This document shows, one piece after another, positions 10,314 through 17,788 of a stretch of DNA of 57,891 nucleotides. The position numbers and the translations under genes are program-made. The stretch comes from Candidatus Woesearchaeota archaeon (GTDB lineage: Archaea > Nanobdellota > Nanobdellia > Woesearchaeales > DSVV01). Numbering within the stretch: position 1 is the first letter of the stretch; every line of letters begins with the position of its first letter. The DNA lies in the NCBI GenBank assembly GCA_016214075.1, contig JACRPI010000046.1, forward strand, positions 1 to 57,891, read 5' to 3'. A model generated the notes under the pieces. It saw only the letters and a list, made by a program, of their open reading frames with translations, made no database searches and was not told where the DNA came from.

Positions 10314-11438
10314 TTAATCTCTCAACATGAACTTCTCAACGTCCTTCTTTGCTTTTTCGCGGTTTGCTTGGTGCTTTTTTAAGAAATCATTAATCTTGTC
10401 GACCAATATCTGTTTCAATTCTCCACTCAAAAGCTTTCCTGATTTATAATCTTTGTATATCTTTTCCAGCTTTTTATCATCTTCTTCAAAGAACATGAGC
10501 CATTGATAACTGATGTCAACATCAGGATTTCCACCTAATTTTCGATGCTCTTCTATTGTTGTTCGTCCACCAGAGAACGCGTATCGCATGATCTTCTTTT
10601 TGACTTGCTCAGGAGTATCTGTTGTATAAATTGCGCTTGACTCTTCTGATGATGACATTTTTCCCTGTGTTTCCATGCCTTGTAATCCTTGCAAAAATCT
10701 GCAATGGATTCCCGCGGGTTTTGGATAGCCTAACTTTTCCGCGACATCTCTCGTAATTCTGAAATGCGGATCTTGGTCAATCGCATAAGGAATTAAACAG
10801 TATGTTGGCTTCTTTTCAAAGATACTGGGAAGGAACGCGGGCACAGATTGCATACATGTGTAGAATATTTGTCCGAGATTACTTTCATTGGTAAATCCGA
10901 ACGTTGCTTTTGCAGTGGAAAATGTCACACGTTTTCCGACTTGGCAGGCATGCTTGTACATTGTTCCCGCGTATTCTGTATCAAGGAAAATTTTTGTTTT
11001 CTTTGGATCAAACCCTAACGCGATGATGTCAAGGATATTTTCATGCGCCCATTTTTTGCTGTCTTCCAATGTGAGATTTTCTTTGAACAAGAACTTTTCT
11101 TCGTCAGGAATTTGGAAGAGTAAGGTGACGTTAAATTCGTCCTGCAGCCATTTGGTGAAGAGCCATGGAACGATGTGGCCAAGATGCACGGGACCAGAAG
11201 GCGCTCTGCCCGTGTATAAATAGAATGGCTCTCCTTTTTCATACGCGTCAAGCACTTTGTCCATGTCCCGATGACTGAAAAATATTTTTCTTCTCAGAAA
11301 AGGATGGAGTGTTTTTGTGTGTTTTTGGATTCTTTGGAGGAGTTTGTCGTCAATAGGTTGTGTGCCGAATTCTTTGATAAGTTTGTTATAATCAATATTT
11401 CCCTTCACTTCCCATGGGGTGATGATTGGTTTTGTCAT
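10314..11438 (-). CDS. trpS: Tryptophanyl-tRNA synthetase, archaeal/eukaryotic type
   Basis: A 374-aa class I synthetase that charges tRNA-Trp. The HIGH-type motif TGRAPSGPVHLGHIVPW, the substrate-pocket segment PYAIDQDPHFR and the KMSKS motif GKMSSSEESSAIY are visible, and the N-terminal TPWEVKGNIDYNKLI is typical of the archaeal/eukaryotic TrpRS group. The frame is open to 11483, but the ATG at 11438 is preferred because a TTTAAATAAAA element near 11460-11473 is centred about 27 nt upstream. The gene is divergent from the NYN protein. Confidence 0.95.
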   Translation of the reverse strand: MTKPIITPWEVKGNIDYNKLIKEFGTQPIDDKLLQRIQKHTKTLHPFLRRKIFFSHRDMDKVLDAYEKGEPFYLYTGRAPSGPVHLGHIVPWLFTKWLQDEFNVTLLFQIPDEEKFLFKENLTLEDSKKWAHENILDIIALGFDPKKTKIFLDTEYAGTMYKHACQVGKRVTFSTAKATFGFTNESNLGQIFYTCMQSVPAFLPSIFEKKPTYCLIPYAIDQDPHFRITRDVAEKLGYPKPAGIHCRFLQGLQGMETQGKMSSSEESSAIYTTDTPEQVKKKIMRYAFSGGRTTIEEHRKLGGNPDVDISYQWLMFFEEDDKKLEKIYKDYKSGKLLSGELKQILVDKINDFLKKHQANREKAKKDVEKFMLRD

Positions 11439-11512
11439 ACTGATGTTCTTTTCTGTATTTTTATTTAAATGTTTCCAAAACAATTATAAATCCATTCTTC
11501 TCAAGAATTTCC

Positions 11513-12046
11513 ATGAAACACAAAGAACAGCGTGTCTTAGTTTTATTTGATGTTCAAAATCTCTATTACAGTGGCAAGCAGTTGTACAACTGCAAAGTCA
11601 ATTTTGGTGAAATTCTTCGTCATGCTGTTTCGGGAAGAAAACTTATTCGCGCGATTGCTTATGTGATTAAAACTGATATTGAAGAAGAAAAGGTTTTTCA
11701 CGACGCGCTTGAGAAGATGGGCATTGAAGTGAAGGCGAAAGACATTCAAATCTTCGCAGGCGGCGCGAAAAAAGGCGATTGGGACATTGGTATCGCGATG
11801 GACGCAGTTCGATTAAGCCCAAAGGTGGATACTGTTATTCTGGTCAGCGGGGATGGTGATTTTAAGGATTTATTGCTCTACTTGAAATCTCACGGCTGTC
11901 GCGCTGAAGTTATCGCGTTTGGACAAACCACTTCAAAACATCTTCATGAAGTGTGCGATGATTTTACTGATCTTAGTAAGAACAGGAAGTTCTTGATTCC
12001 TGGAAAACCGCAGCATAAAAGAAGAGAATTTCATCCTGTTGAGTAG
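11513..12046 (+). CDS. NYN (LabA/DUF88) domain protein, putative ribonuclease
   Basis: A 177-aa protein with a PIN-like NYN fold. The first strand VLVLFDVQNLYYSG, the segment AGGAKKGDWDIGIAMDA and the motif VILVSGDGDFKDLL carry the conserved acidic residues (D in FDVQN, D in WDIGIAMD, D-x-D in SGDGD) that bind metal in this family. NYN proteins are generally linked to RNA cleavage or turnover; the substrate here is unknown. A TTATAAAT element near 11483-11492 fits a leaderless start at this ATG. Confidence 0.88.
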   Translation: MKHKEQRVLVLFDVQNLYYSGKQLYNCKVNFGEILRHAVSGRKLIRAIAYVIKTDIEEEKVFHDALEKMGIEVKAKDIQIFAGGAKKGDWDIGIAMDAVRLSPKVDTVILVSGDGDFKDLLLYLKSHGCRAEVIAFGQTTSKHLHEVCDDFTDLSKNRKFLIPGKPQHKRREFHPVE

Positions 12047-12132
12047 TTTCTAACATTTTTTAAAATGAATTGCATGTTGTTTGACCTTAGCTTTTCTGTT
12101 ATTGCTTCTCTGTTTTTTGCTTTATTTTAAAA

Positions 12133-12210
12133 TAACCCCATTGCACTTTTGTGCAATGGGTCCCCCTGACAATTTTGGTTGCTGAGCGAATAGACGAGAA
12201 ACTGGTGCGT
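12133..12210 (+). repeat. CCCATTGCAC palindrome repeat, copy 1
   Basis: A perfect 10-bp hairpin (12137-12146 with 12151-12160, TTTT loop) is followed by TCCCCCTGACA and, further on, GGTGCGT (12204-12210). The palindrome, the TCCCCCTGACA tail and the distal GGTGCGT recur at 44515-44572. The flanking gap 12047-12423 otherwise holds only the operator-like array described separately. Confidence 0.8.
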
Positions 12211-12288
12211 ATTTTTTTATCTCTTCTTTTGTTCTAAGGGCTAAACGAATGCATAAAAACAAAGAAAATTACAAAAATCCTTTCGCCA

Positions 12289-12380
12289 TATCCGAAAAAA
12301 ACAGAGGAAAAAACAAAAATACCGAAATGTATTCGCTTTATCCGAAAATCCTTCGGTATATCCGTAAACTTTTCGGAAAA
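12289..12380 (+). promoter_or_regulatory. Array of TATCCGAAAA-like sites upstream of an Lrp-type regulator
   Basis: Within about 90 nt there are direct copies TATCCGAAAA (12289-12298 and 12339-12348), ATACCGAAAT (12319-12328) and TATCCGTAAA (12359-12368). Inverted copies lie at about 12351-12360 (CTTCGGTATA) and 12371-12380 (TTTCGGAAAA). Adjacent copies form CCGAA...TTCGG palindromes. The array ends just upstream of a TATA-like ATTAATA (about 12395-12402) serving the regulator gene at 12424. The arrangement suggests binding sites for that regulator (autoregulation); this is inference. Confidence 0.6.
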
Positions 12381-12423
12381 CTCGTCGGAAGAACTATTAA
12401 TATGTTCTGTCTTTGTATTTTGC

Positions 12424-12915
12424 ATGAAAACAAACAAAGAAACACTTGGACAAAAAATAGTGCGCAATGATCTGCGCTTACTCGCGCGACTTCGAACAAA
12501 CGCGCGGCAGCCTGTGCTTGCTTTAAGCAAAGGTCTTGATCTTTGTAGAATTACGGTGACCAAGCGTCTTCAATTGCTGCAAAATAGTGTCATTCAGAAA
12601 TATACTGCGCTTCTTGATTTTAACCAACTCGGATTTCCTATTCGCGTTCAACTCAGCGTTCACCCTGCGTTGGAGGATCGTTCTGTCTTTGAACGATTCA
12701 TCCGACAGCAGGGCTGTCTGAATAATCTTTATGCTGCGGATGGTTCTGGATACATTGCTGATCTCGTTTTTCAAACACAGATAGAAGCAGATCGCTTTCT
12801 TTCTCAGCTGGATACAGCATTTTCTTTTGTTGACAAGCAGGTTTATTTTATTACACAAGAACTTGTTCGTGAATCTTTTTTCCACAACGTATTGGAGGGG
12901 TCGTTATGCAAATAA
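12424..12915 (+). CDS. Lrp/AsnC-family transcriptional regulator
   Basis: A 163-aa protein with an N-terminal winged helix-turn-helix (RNDLRLLARLRTNARQPVLAL, then KGLDLCRITVTKRLQLLQNSVIQKYTALLDFNQLG) followed by an alpha/beta region resembling the Lrp ligand-sensing domain (IRVQLSVHPALEDRSVFERFI, then LVFQTQIEADRFLSQLD). A TATA-like ATTAATA lies about 26 nt before the ATG and the operator-like array lies immediately further upstream. The gene overlaps the next ORF by 10 nt, so the two are likely co-translated. The regulon is unknown. Confidence 0.78.
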   Translation: MKTNKETLGQKIVRNDLRLLARLRTNARQPVLALSKGLDLCRITVTKRLQLLQNSVIQKYTALLDFNQLGFPIRVQLSVHPALEDRSVFERFIRQQGCLNNLYAADGSGYIADLVFQTQIEADRFLSQLDTAFSFVDKQVYFITQELVRESFFHNVLEGSLCK

Positions 12916-13193
12916 ATGAAACAGAAAATATACAAGTAGAAACAGAAAAAAATCTTGATCAGCAGGATAAAACGCCGTCAGGAGCAGTTGGAGATACTAT
13001 CCTATCTGCTTCTGCGCCAGCATGGGCGCTTACACTGCAATTTTTTACCATCGCAGGGAAAATTCCATTTGATCTTTTTATTTTAACGAGAAATTCTGTC
13101 GTAGGAAAGGTTTCAGAATTATATTATTTTCAGGAAACCGCAGAAACAGCGTTTTTTCGTTGGATTGTCCGTTATGAGAATGGGGAGAGGTGA
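12906..13193 (+). CDS. Hypothetical protein coupled to the Lrp-type regulator
   Basis: A 95-aa protein of unknown family. The first 35 residues are acidic and polar. The rest has a short hydrophobic stretch (APAWALTLQFFTIAG) and aromatic residues (ELYYFQETAETAFFRWIVRYENGE). It starts inside the end of the regulator gene (10-nt overlap), with a GGAGGGG site just before the ATG, which supports real translation and co-expression. It could be a partner or effector of the regulator, but no function can be read from sequence. Confidence 0.5.
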   Translation: MQINETENIQVETEKNLDQQDKTPSGAVGDTILSASAPAWALTLQFFTIAGKIPFDLFILTRNSVVGKVSELYYFQETAETAFFRWIVRYENGER

Positions 13194-13331
13194 AGTTCTT
13201 TATGAGCTGGATCATTACCATCGCTTCTCTGTATCATAAGAAGAAGATTTACAAGGTTACTCGTCATTTTCTTTCTTTGTCGATTAGTGAAACTCATTTC
13301 TTCTCCAGAAAATATGATGTACAACAACAAA

Positions 13332-13652
13332 TTATAGCATGGCTTGATTGACAAGCTCTTTCATCTTTTTATTGATGACTTCTTTCAATGCTGCTTGATT
13401 ATAGGAATAGACGTCAGGAATATTTAGTGTCAGGATTTTTTTTTGAAGATATTGTTTTGGAAATCGTTTTGCAAGTTCTCTGCGTTGCGCATCTTCCATC
13501 ACAATCACTGCATCTGCCCATGTGAGTGTTCGTTCCTCAACAGGTTTTTCATTAAACAATCCTGCGGATTTTGTCTCGAACTCTTTTTTCATCATCTCTT
13601 CCGCAGTTGTGCTTCTGTTCTTATTCTGGTTGCAAATGAAGAGGAGTTTCAT
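13332..13652 (-). CDS. Low-molecular-weight protein tyrosine phosphatase-like protein
   Basis: A 106-aa protein beginning MKLLFICNQNKNRSTTAEEM. CNQNKNRS fits the CX5R(S/T) phosphate-binding loop of LMW phosphatases, and WADAVIVMEDAQRREL and NIPDVYSYNQ fit the DP-loop region, although the canonical DPY is altered to IPDVY. The protein is shorter than the usual 140-150 aa. It follows the methyltransferase gene after 5 nt, with GTGAGGA as a ribosome-binding site, so a GTG 9 nt upstream is less likely as the start. The substrate is unknown. Confidence 0.78.
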   Translation of the reverse strand: MKLLFICNQNKNRSTTAEEMMKKEFETKSAGLFNEKPVEERTLTWADAVIVMEDAQRRELAKRFPKQYLQKKILTLNIPDVYSYNQAALKEVINKKMKELVNQAML

Positions 13653-13657
13653 AGTCC

Positions 13658-14224
13658 TCACTTCCCATATAACACAAACATATTGCCATTCACGACAATT
13701 TCTTTTTCTTTCTTTAATGCGTTTGGATGAAATTCAAAGCCATGGACAAGTACTTTTCCGGTTGCTTCTCTTTTCAATTTTTGATCAAGTCCTCTGTAAA
13801 ATGGCTTGTCCGGGCTCACATAGATAAAATCGTATTTGCTCAAATCCATTTTCATGAAATCTTCTTTGAAAAATTGCGCGTTTTCCATTGAAGGGTGTTG
13901 TATTTTTCGCTTCATATCCAGCGCGGAGTTCGTGAGCCAGTCATCTGCTTCAATTCCTGTTGCTTTCACACCCATTGCCGCTGCCATGAGCACTACTCTT
14001 CCATCGCCGCTGCCCAAATCAATGAATTGTCTATGCTTGTGTACTTCTGCTTCCTGCAACGCATTATGTAACGCTTCTATGTGCGTGACACCCCAATACC
14101 CTATGCCTGTGTCTCGCGCGAGAAAGATGCCATTTCGAAGAAGATATGTTTCAAAGTCCAGATATGCTTTTTTGAGCATTTCTACGTGCTCTTGTTTTGT
14201 TTGGAGCTCTTTTTGTTCTACCAT
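13658..14224 (-). CDS. SAM-dependent methyltransferase (class I fold)
   Basis: A 188-aa protein. Motif I is FIDLGSGDGRVVLMAAAMG near residues 67-85, followed by the acidic end of strand 2 (VKATGIEADDW) and KYDFIYVSPDKPFYRGLDQKL as a motif IV-like segment. The N-terminal GIGYWGVTHIEALHNAL precedes the cofactor-binding domain. The substrate cannot be deduced. It forms a two-gene unit with the phosphatase-like gene downstream, and repeat copy B lies just upstream of its start. Confidence 0.82.
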   Translation of the reverse strand: MVEQKELQTKQEHVEMLKKAYLDFETYLLRNGIFLARDTGIGYWGVTHIEALHNALQEAEVHKHRQFIDLGSGDGRVVLMAAAMGVKATGIEADDWLTNSALDMKRKIQHPSMENAQFFKEDFMKMDLSKYDFIYVSPDKPFYRGLDQKLKREATGKVLVHGFEFHPNALKKEKEIVVNGNMFVLYGK

Positions 14225-14258
14225 TTTCTTTCAACGCTTTATCAGAAGAGCATGCTAT

Positions 14259-14347
14259 AGCAAACGAACGATGTATTCGACATTTGGCGTTCGTTTGCTG
14301 AATAGTAAACGCACTCTTATTATTACGATTAATTGGCGCGTTTACTA
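14259..14347 (+). repeat. Double-hairpin repeat element, copy B
   Basis: Hairpin 1 is a perfect 12-bp stem (14259-14270 with 14288-14299). Its sequence, AGCAAACGAACG on the left arm, differs from copies A, C and D but is fully paired. The constant GAATAGTAAAC core and hairpin 2 (14303-14314 with 14336-14347, one mismatch) follow. It lies upstream of the methyltransferase gene, which is read away from it. Confidence 0.85.
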
Positions 14348-14431
14348 TATTTATAGTTTTTGATTACGGAGCGTGCGCTTGTTGTAGCAAGATAGAGAAA
14401 CATAAAAAAAGAAAATAAATACAAATTCCTA

Positions 14432-14606
14432 AAAATTCACCATCCCAATCGGAGCAGAGCTCCGGGGTATTGATGAATTTTCTTAACGGAATTTGTGTTA
14501 TTACGCTCATGGGTTTTCGAATCCGCAGCAAGCTGCGGGGTATTATTTCGAGCTATGCTCGTAATACTACGAACTTTCGGTTCGAAGTAAACCCATTCGG
14601 TAATAA
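14432..14606. repeat. Cluster of nested palindromes, cloverleaf-like
   Basis: The first unit has an 8-bp outer stem (14432-14439 with 14474-14481) and an inner hairpin 14450-14464. The second unit has nested stems 14498-14504 with 14600-14606, 14509-14516 with 14589-14596, and TTCGAA at 14516-14521 with 14581-14586. These enclose the hairpins 14523-14538 (CCGCAGC/GCTGCGG) and 14540-14567 (GTATTA/TAATAC with CGAGC/GCTCG inside). Both units share a stem ending in CGGGGTATT. No ORF is convincing here. It could be a structured RNA or a mobile palindromic element. Confidence 0.65.
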
Positions 14607-14617
14607 AAAACAAAACC

Positions 14618-14968
14618 TTAATCCGCAGCCAATGAATAGATTGCTTTACATGCGACAATGATCGTTGCAGGGATGATAAACGTGATAAACGTAATCAACA
14701 CTTGCTGGAGCTTTGGTCCAATTACTTCAACCTGTCCAAGTACACCTTGCCCGACTGCCGCAACAACAACCAGTGATACTGTTGCAAGCAAAAATGGGGT
14801 TGTTTCTTCTCCTGTGACGTTAAGAAATCCAACGATCAGACCAAGAACAATGAGAACTGAAACAATCAGCGCATTCAAATCCCAAAATCCTGCTGCCATT
14901 GCAATAATAATTCCTACAATAAACGACCATGTTCCTATTTTTTGAACAATTGTATGTTTTCTTTCCAT
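14618..14968 (-). CDS. Conserved-looking multi-pass membrane protein, unknown function
   Basis: A 116-aa protein made almost entirely of four hydrophobic helices: WSFIVGIIIAMAAGFWDL, ALIVSVLIVLGLIVGFL, FLLATVSLVVVAAVGQGV and LITFITFIIPATIIVACKAI. The short basic N-terminus MERKHTIVQK probably stays in the cytoplasm. An AATATATATAG TATA box near 15013-15024 lies upstream on this strand and a GGAGGG site precedes the ATG. The family was not identified. Confidence 0.65.
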   Translation of the reverse strand: MERKHTIVQKIGTWSFIVGIIIAMAAGFWDLNALIVSVLIVLGLIVGFLNVTGEETTPFLLATVSLVVVAAVGQGVLGQVEVIGPKLQQVLITFITFIIPATIIVACKAIYSLAAD

Positions 14969-15149
14969 TCTTTTCCCTCCACTTTGTTTCTGGTTTTCGT
15001 GTTTTATTTCTCTATATATATTTTTATGATTACTGTATGGTAGTTTATTGGAGTCTCTCCTCTTCTATGATAATCGTAAACTTTATATAGAACTCTCTCT
15101 GTAAGAATTCTATAATAGTGACAGATGTATAGTGAGAGGAGGAGAGAAC

Positions 15150-15551
15150 ATGAAGGGACTTTTTTCTGAAATGCGAAAAAGATTGCTTGGTGAAGATAGC
15201 ACACCAATGGATGACGTTGAAGATGAATATGTTGAGTTGGACACCTCTGGTCATGAAGCAAACAAATCCAAAGTTACTGTTCGCCCATACGCTCTTACTG
15301 ATTTTGCAGACGTCAAATCAGTTCTTGACGCGCTTCGCGATGGAAATACCATTGTGCTTGTGAACATTAAACCATTGAAAGATAAAGATCTTGTTGAACT
15401 CAAACGCGCGATTAACAAACTTAAAAAAACGTGCGACGCAATCGAAGGAGACATTGCAGGCTTTGGCGATGATTATTTGGTTATCACTCCTGCTTTTGCG
15501 CAGATTTATCGAGAAGCGCAGAATCCTACTGTCAGTGAAGTGAAGCAGTAA
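15150..15551 (+). CDS. sepF: Cell division protein SepF-like
   Basis: A 133-aa protein. An amphipathic N-terminal segment (MKGLFSEMRKRLLGE) is followed by a flexible acidic linker and a SepF-type domain (VTVRPYALTDFADVKSVLDAL, then TIVLVNIKPLKDKDLVELKRAI and CDAIEGDIAGFGDDYLVITPAFA). In archaea SepF ties FtsZ to the membrane through its N-terminus. The start at 15150 is chosen because a strong GAGGAGGAG site lies just upstream and the membrane-binding helix starts there; the open frame extends to 15132. No ftsZ is adjacent. Confidence 0.88.
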   Translation: MKGLFSEMRKRLLGEDSTPMDDVEDEYVELDTSGHEANKSKVTVRPYALTDFADVKSVLDALRDGNTIVLVNIKPLKDKDLVELKRAINKLKKTCDAIEGDIAGFGDDYLVITPAFAQIYREAQNPTVSEVKQ

Positions 15552-15571
15552 GGTTTTTTTCTTTTCACTTC

Positions 15572-16120
15572 TTACTGATAGGCGCTTTCCAACAAATCCG
15601 CTTTTGTAATTAATCCAAGAAGCTTTCCTTTTTCCGCGACGAGAAGAAGCGGGTAGAATTTCAACAGATGGGAAACTACTTTCATTGACGCGTTTCTGTC
15701 AATTGTTGGCGGCGCTTCACTCATAATCTCTTCTATTTTTGTTTCTGCTGATTTATTATTCATAATCGCGTCGAGAATTGCGGTCTCGGATATAATGCCT
15801 ACCGCTTTCTTGTTATCTAAAACAGGAAGCTGCGAAATCCCGTGCTTTTTCATGCGTTGAATTGCTGTTTTGAGTGAATCTTCTTGCTCAAGATAGATGA
15901 GGTTTTTGTTCATTAAATCCGCTGCTTTTTTTTCATCTTTTTCAGAAAGCGTTTGCAGCGCGCGGTAAATTTTCTGCGCGTTGGTGAACGTTGGATCTAT
16001 CTTATTGCTCTCTATTTTTGCGATCAATGATTGCGAAACTCCCGCAAGCTTTGCAAGTTCTCCTTGGGTGAGATTGAATTTTTTTCTGAGATGTTTTATT
16101 TCTTGGAGTGTGTTGAACAT
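15572..16120 (-). CDS. HTH (XRE-type) regulator with two CBS domains
   Basis: A 182-aa protein. Residues about 7-60 form an XRE-like helix-turn-helix (LRKKFNLTQGELAKLAGVSQ, then SLIAKIESNKIDPTFTNAQKI). Two CBS motifs follow, one near residues 67-120 (NLIYLEQEDSLKTAIQRMKK, then ISQLPVLDNKKAVGIISE) and one near 128-182 (PTIDRNASMKVVSHLL, then PLLLVAEKGKLLGLITKADL). CBS pairs usually sense adenosyl ligands, so this is probably a nucleotide- or SAM-responsive regulator. A TTTATAAATATT element near 16142-16152 sits 27 nt from the ATG, supporting a leaderless start. Confidence 0.88.
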   Translation of the reverse strand: MFNTLQEIKHLRKKFNLTQGELAKLAGVSQSLIAKIESNKIDPTFTNAQKIYRALQTLSEKDEKKAADLMNKNLIYLEQEDSLKTAIQRMKKHGISQLPVLDNKKAVGIISETAILDAIMNNKSAETKIEEIMSEAPPTIDRNASMKVVSHLLKFYPLLLVAEKGKLLGLITKADLLESAYQ

Positions 16121-16199
16121 TGTTTGAAGAATAAAGTACTCGTTTATAAATATTATGAAAGAGGAATAAATATCTTAGGAATTATTCCAAAAAGAATGT

Positions 16200-17162
16200 A
16201 TGTCGAAAGGTTTAAATAGATGTTTATTCTTAAAAACAATATGGAAAAAAAGGGTGGAGCGTATTAGGGGTAGCCTTCGTAGAAGGCTTTTTGACGAAAC
16301 ATTCCTATCGCTGTCTCCTTCAAGTTCTTTAGATTCTTCTTCAACCCCTTTACACCTTGTATCAGACCAGGATATCTCCTTTGGTTCTGTCTTTGAAGCA
16401 GGAGTTGCACGATCAGAAAAACTTTGGGGAACGAGACGATATTGGTCTGCAGAAAATCTTATTCTTGGATCCGATGATGGTCTTGTTGGTCTACTTAAAG
16501 CGCAGGATGAAGAAGGAAGGATTGCACGTGATGAAACACTAAAATCCCTTATTGAGATAGAAGGTCTTAGATTTCTTACTATAGAGAAATCCGTCGCTGG
16601 ATATACTGCTATTGTAACAAGTATGAAAAATACTATTGTGCAAATTCAATATTTTGACGGTAATGATTCTTATATTATTCAACGTTATTCTGATGCACAT
16701 AAAAATGAAGCTGTCAAGCGTCGAATCGAGAAATTAGAAGCAGAACGTCCTCGTCATAGTTCTGAGGCTCTTACTGATGGTTCTATCACTGATATTGGAG
16801 TTATTGTTTATAATCTTCCTCAGCTTAAGCTTTCCATTCGCTATAAACCTAAAGAGCCCCGTAATTATACTAAAGGAGTAATTCGAGACTTTGGCTCTAA
16901 ACAAAGTGCTACTGAGGCTATTCGCGGACTTATTACTGAACAATCCTTTCCTATACATAACGGAGTCTTTGGTTTTTATTTCCATTACGCTGAAGTTAAA
17001 GGAGGGTATTCAGGTCCCGATGCTCAAGAGGTTAATACTGCGATAAGAAATACATATCGTGATGTTATTTATGATAGAATAAAATCAGTTTTGGATACAA
17101 TAGAAATGAGAACTTCTCCTTCTGTTCATTATCATGCTTCAGAGCATCGGGTTGCAAAGTAA
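16200..17162 (+). CDS. Hypothetical protein
   Basis: A 320-aa protein of unrecognised family. The N-terminus is basic, followed by a Ser-rich stretch (SLSPSSSLDSSS) and then an alternating alpha/beta region. No catalytic motif, signal peptide or membrane helix stands out. A TATA-like GGTTTAAATAG at 16208-16218 lies inside the 5' end of this frame. If it is the promoter, translation would begin further in, for example at the GTG at 16254. The gene converges on zpr1 with only 2 nt between their ends. Confidence 0.55.
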   Translation: MSKGLNRCLFLKTIWKKRVERIRGSLRRRLFDETFLSLSPSSSLDSSSTPLHLVSDQDISFGSVFEAGVARSEKLWGTRRYWSAENLILGSDDGLVGLLKAQDEEGRIARDETLKSLIEIEGLRFLTIEKSVAGYTAIVTSMKNTIVQIQYFDGNDSYIIQRYSDAHKNEAVKRRIEKLEAERPRHSSEALTDGSITDIGVIVYNLPQLKLSIRYKPKEPRNYTKGVIRDFGSKQSATEAIRGLITEQSFPIHNGVFGFYFHYAEVKGGYSGPDAQEVNTAIRNTYRDVIYDRIKSVLDTIEMRTSPSVHYHASEHRVAK

Positions 17163-17164
17163 AA

Positions 17165-17734
17165 TTATTTCTTCGCCTTAAATTTTTCTTTACTTGCTTT
17201 TTCAGAAATAATCGCGGAATTTCCTTCGGGGTCTTCTAGAATAATGTCAATCGTATCATGGCCCCATAGCGCTGCTTGCACTTTCTTCAATAGATTTTTT
17301 GCTTTTTTTCTGTCTTCATCTTCTTCTGCGAGATCACGAGTTTTTTCGAGTTGTACTTTGACTCTGTTGAGAATTCCTTCAACATTCGTCACGTATCCAT
17401 TGGACGCAGGTCCAGGTTCGATGCTCATAATTCGTGGTATTTTGACTGTAGCAGTGCTTGATTTTATTACTCGAACGCTGAGGTCTTTTTCTTCTGAAAC
17501 AGTGATTGTATATTTTGCTCCTTCATGTTGTTCAAGGCATTCAACGTCTGCTTTGTGATAATTGCAGCTGCTGCAATTCATAGAAAAAACAAGAACTGGA
17601 CCAAAAAAAGGAACTTCTTGATCGTTTTCCATCAATGTGAGTGTATCTTTGAAACACATTGGGCATTTTTGTCCTTCGAGGACTTCAGGACCTTCTGCAG
17701 ATTCTTTTTCTGCTTTTTTTTCTTCTTTTGCCAT
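17165..17734 (-). CDS. ZPR1-type zinc-finger protein
   Basis: A 189-aa archaeal single-module ZPR1 homologue. It has a four-cysteine zinc finger near residues 24-57 (CPMCFKDTL, then FSMNCSSCNYHKADVE) followed by the ZPR1 beta domain (IPRIMSIEPGPASNGYVTNVEGIL) and the closing strand IDIILEDPEGNSAIIS. Eukaryotic ZPR1 binds and assists folding of eEF1A; an equivalent role for the archaeal form is plausible but not shown. The lysine/glutamate-rich N-terminus (MAKEEKKAEKESAEGPE) looks disordered. Confidence 0.88.
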   Translation of the reverse strand: MAKEEKKAEKESAEGPEVLEGQKCPMCFKDTLTLMENDQEVPFFGPVLVFSMNCSSCNYHKADVECLEQHEGAKYTITVSEEKDLSVRVIKSSTATVKIPRIMSIEPGPASNGYVTNVEGILNRVKVQLEKTRDLAEEDEDRKKAKNLLKKVQAALWGHDTIDIILEDPEGNSAIISEKASKEKFKAKK

Positions 17735-17788
17735 AAAGGAAATTAATGCTGCAGGATATATATAGTTTTTGCTTTGCTCTTCTTGATC

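Noticed and set aside
12249-12470. 73-aa open frame over the operator-like array
   Set aside because: It consists of the TATCCG repeats read as protein and runs into the Lrp-type gene in another frame.
13172-13354. 60-aa minus-strand open frame downstream of the LMW phosphatase-like gene
   Set aside because: No recognisable feature; it overlaps the ends of both neighbouring genes. The gap 13194-13331 seems to hold no gene.
14259-14347. Integron-type attC site interpretation of the double hairpins
   Set aside because: No RYYYAAC/GTTRRRY core boxes in the right places and no cassette-like gene arrangement or integrase.
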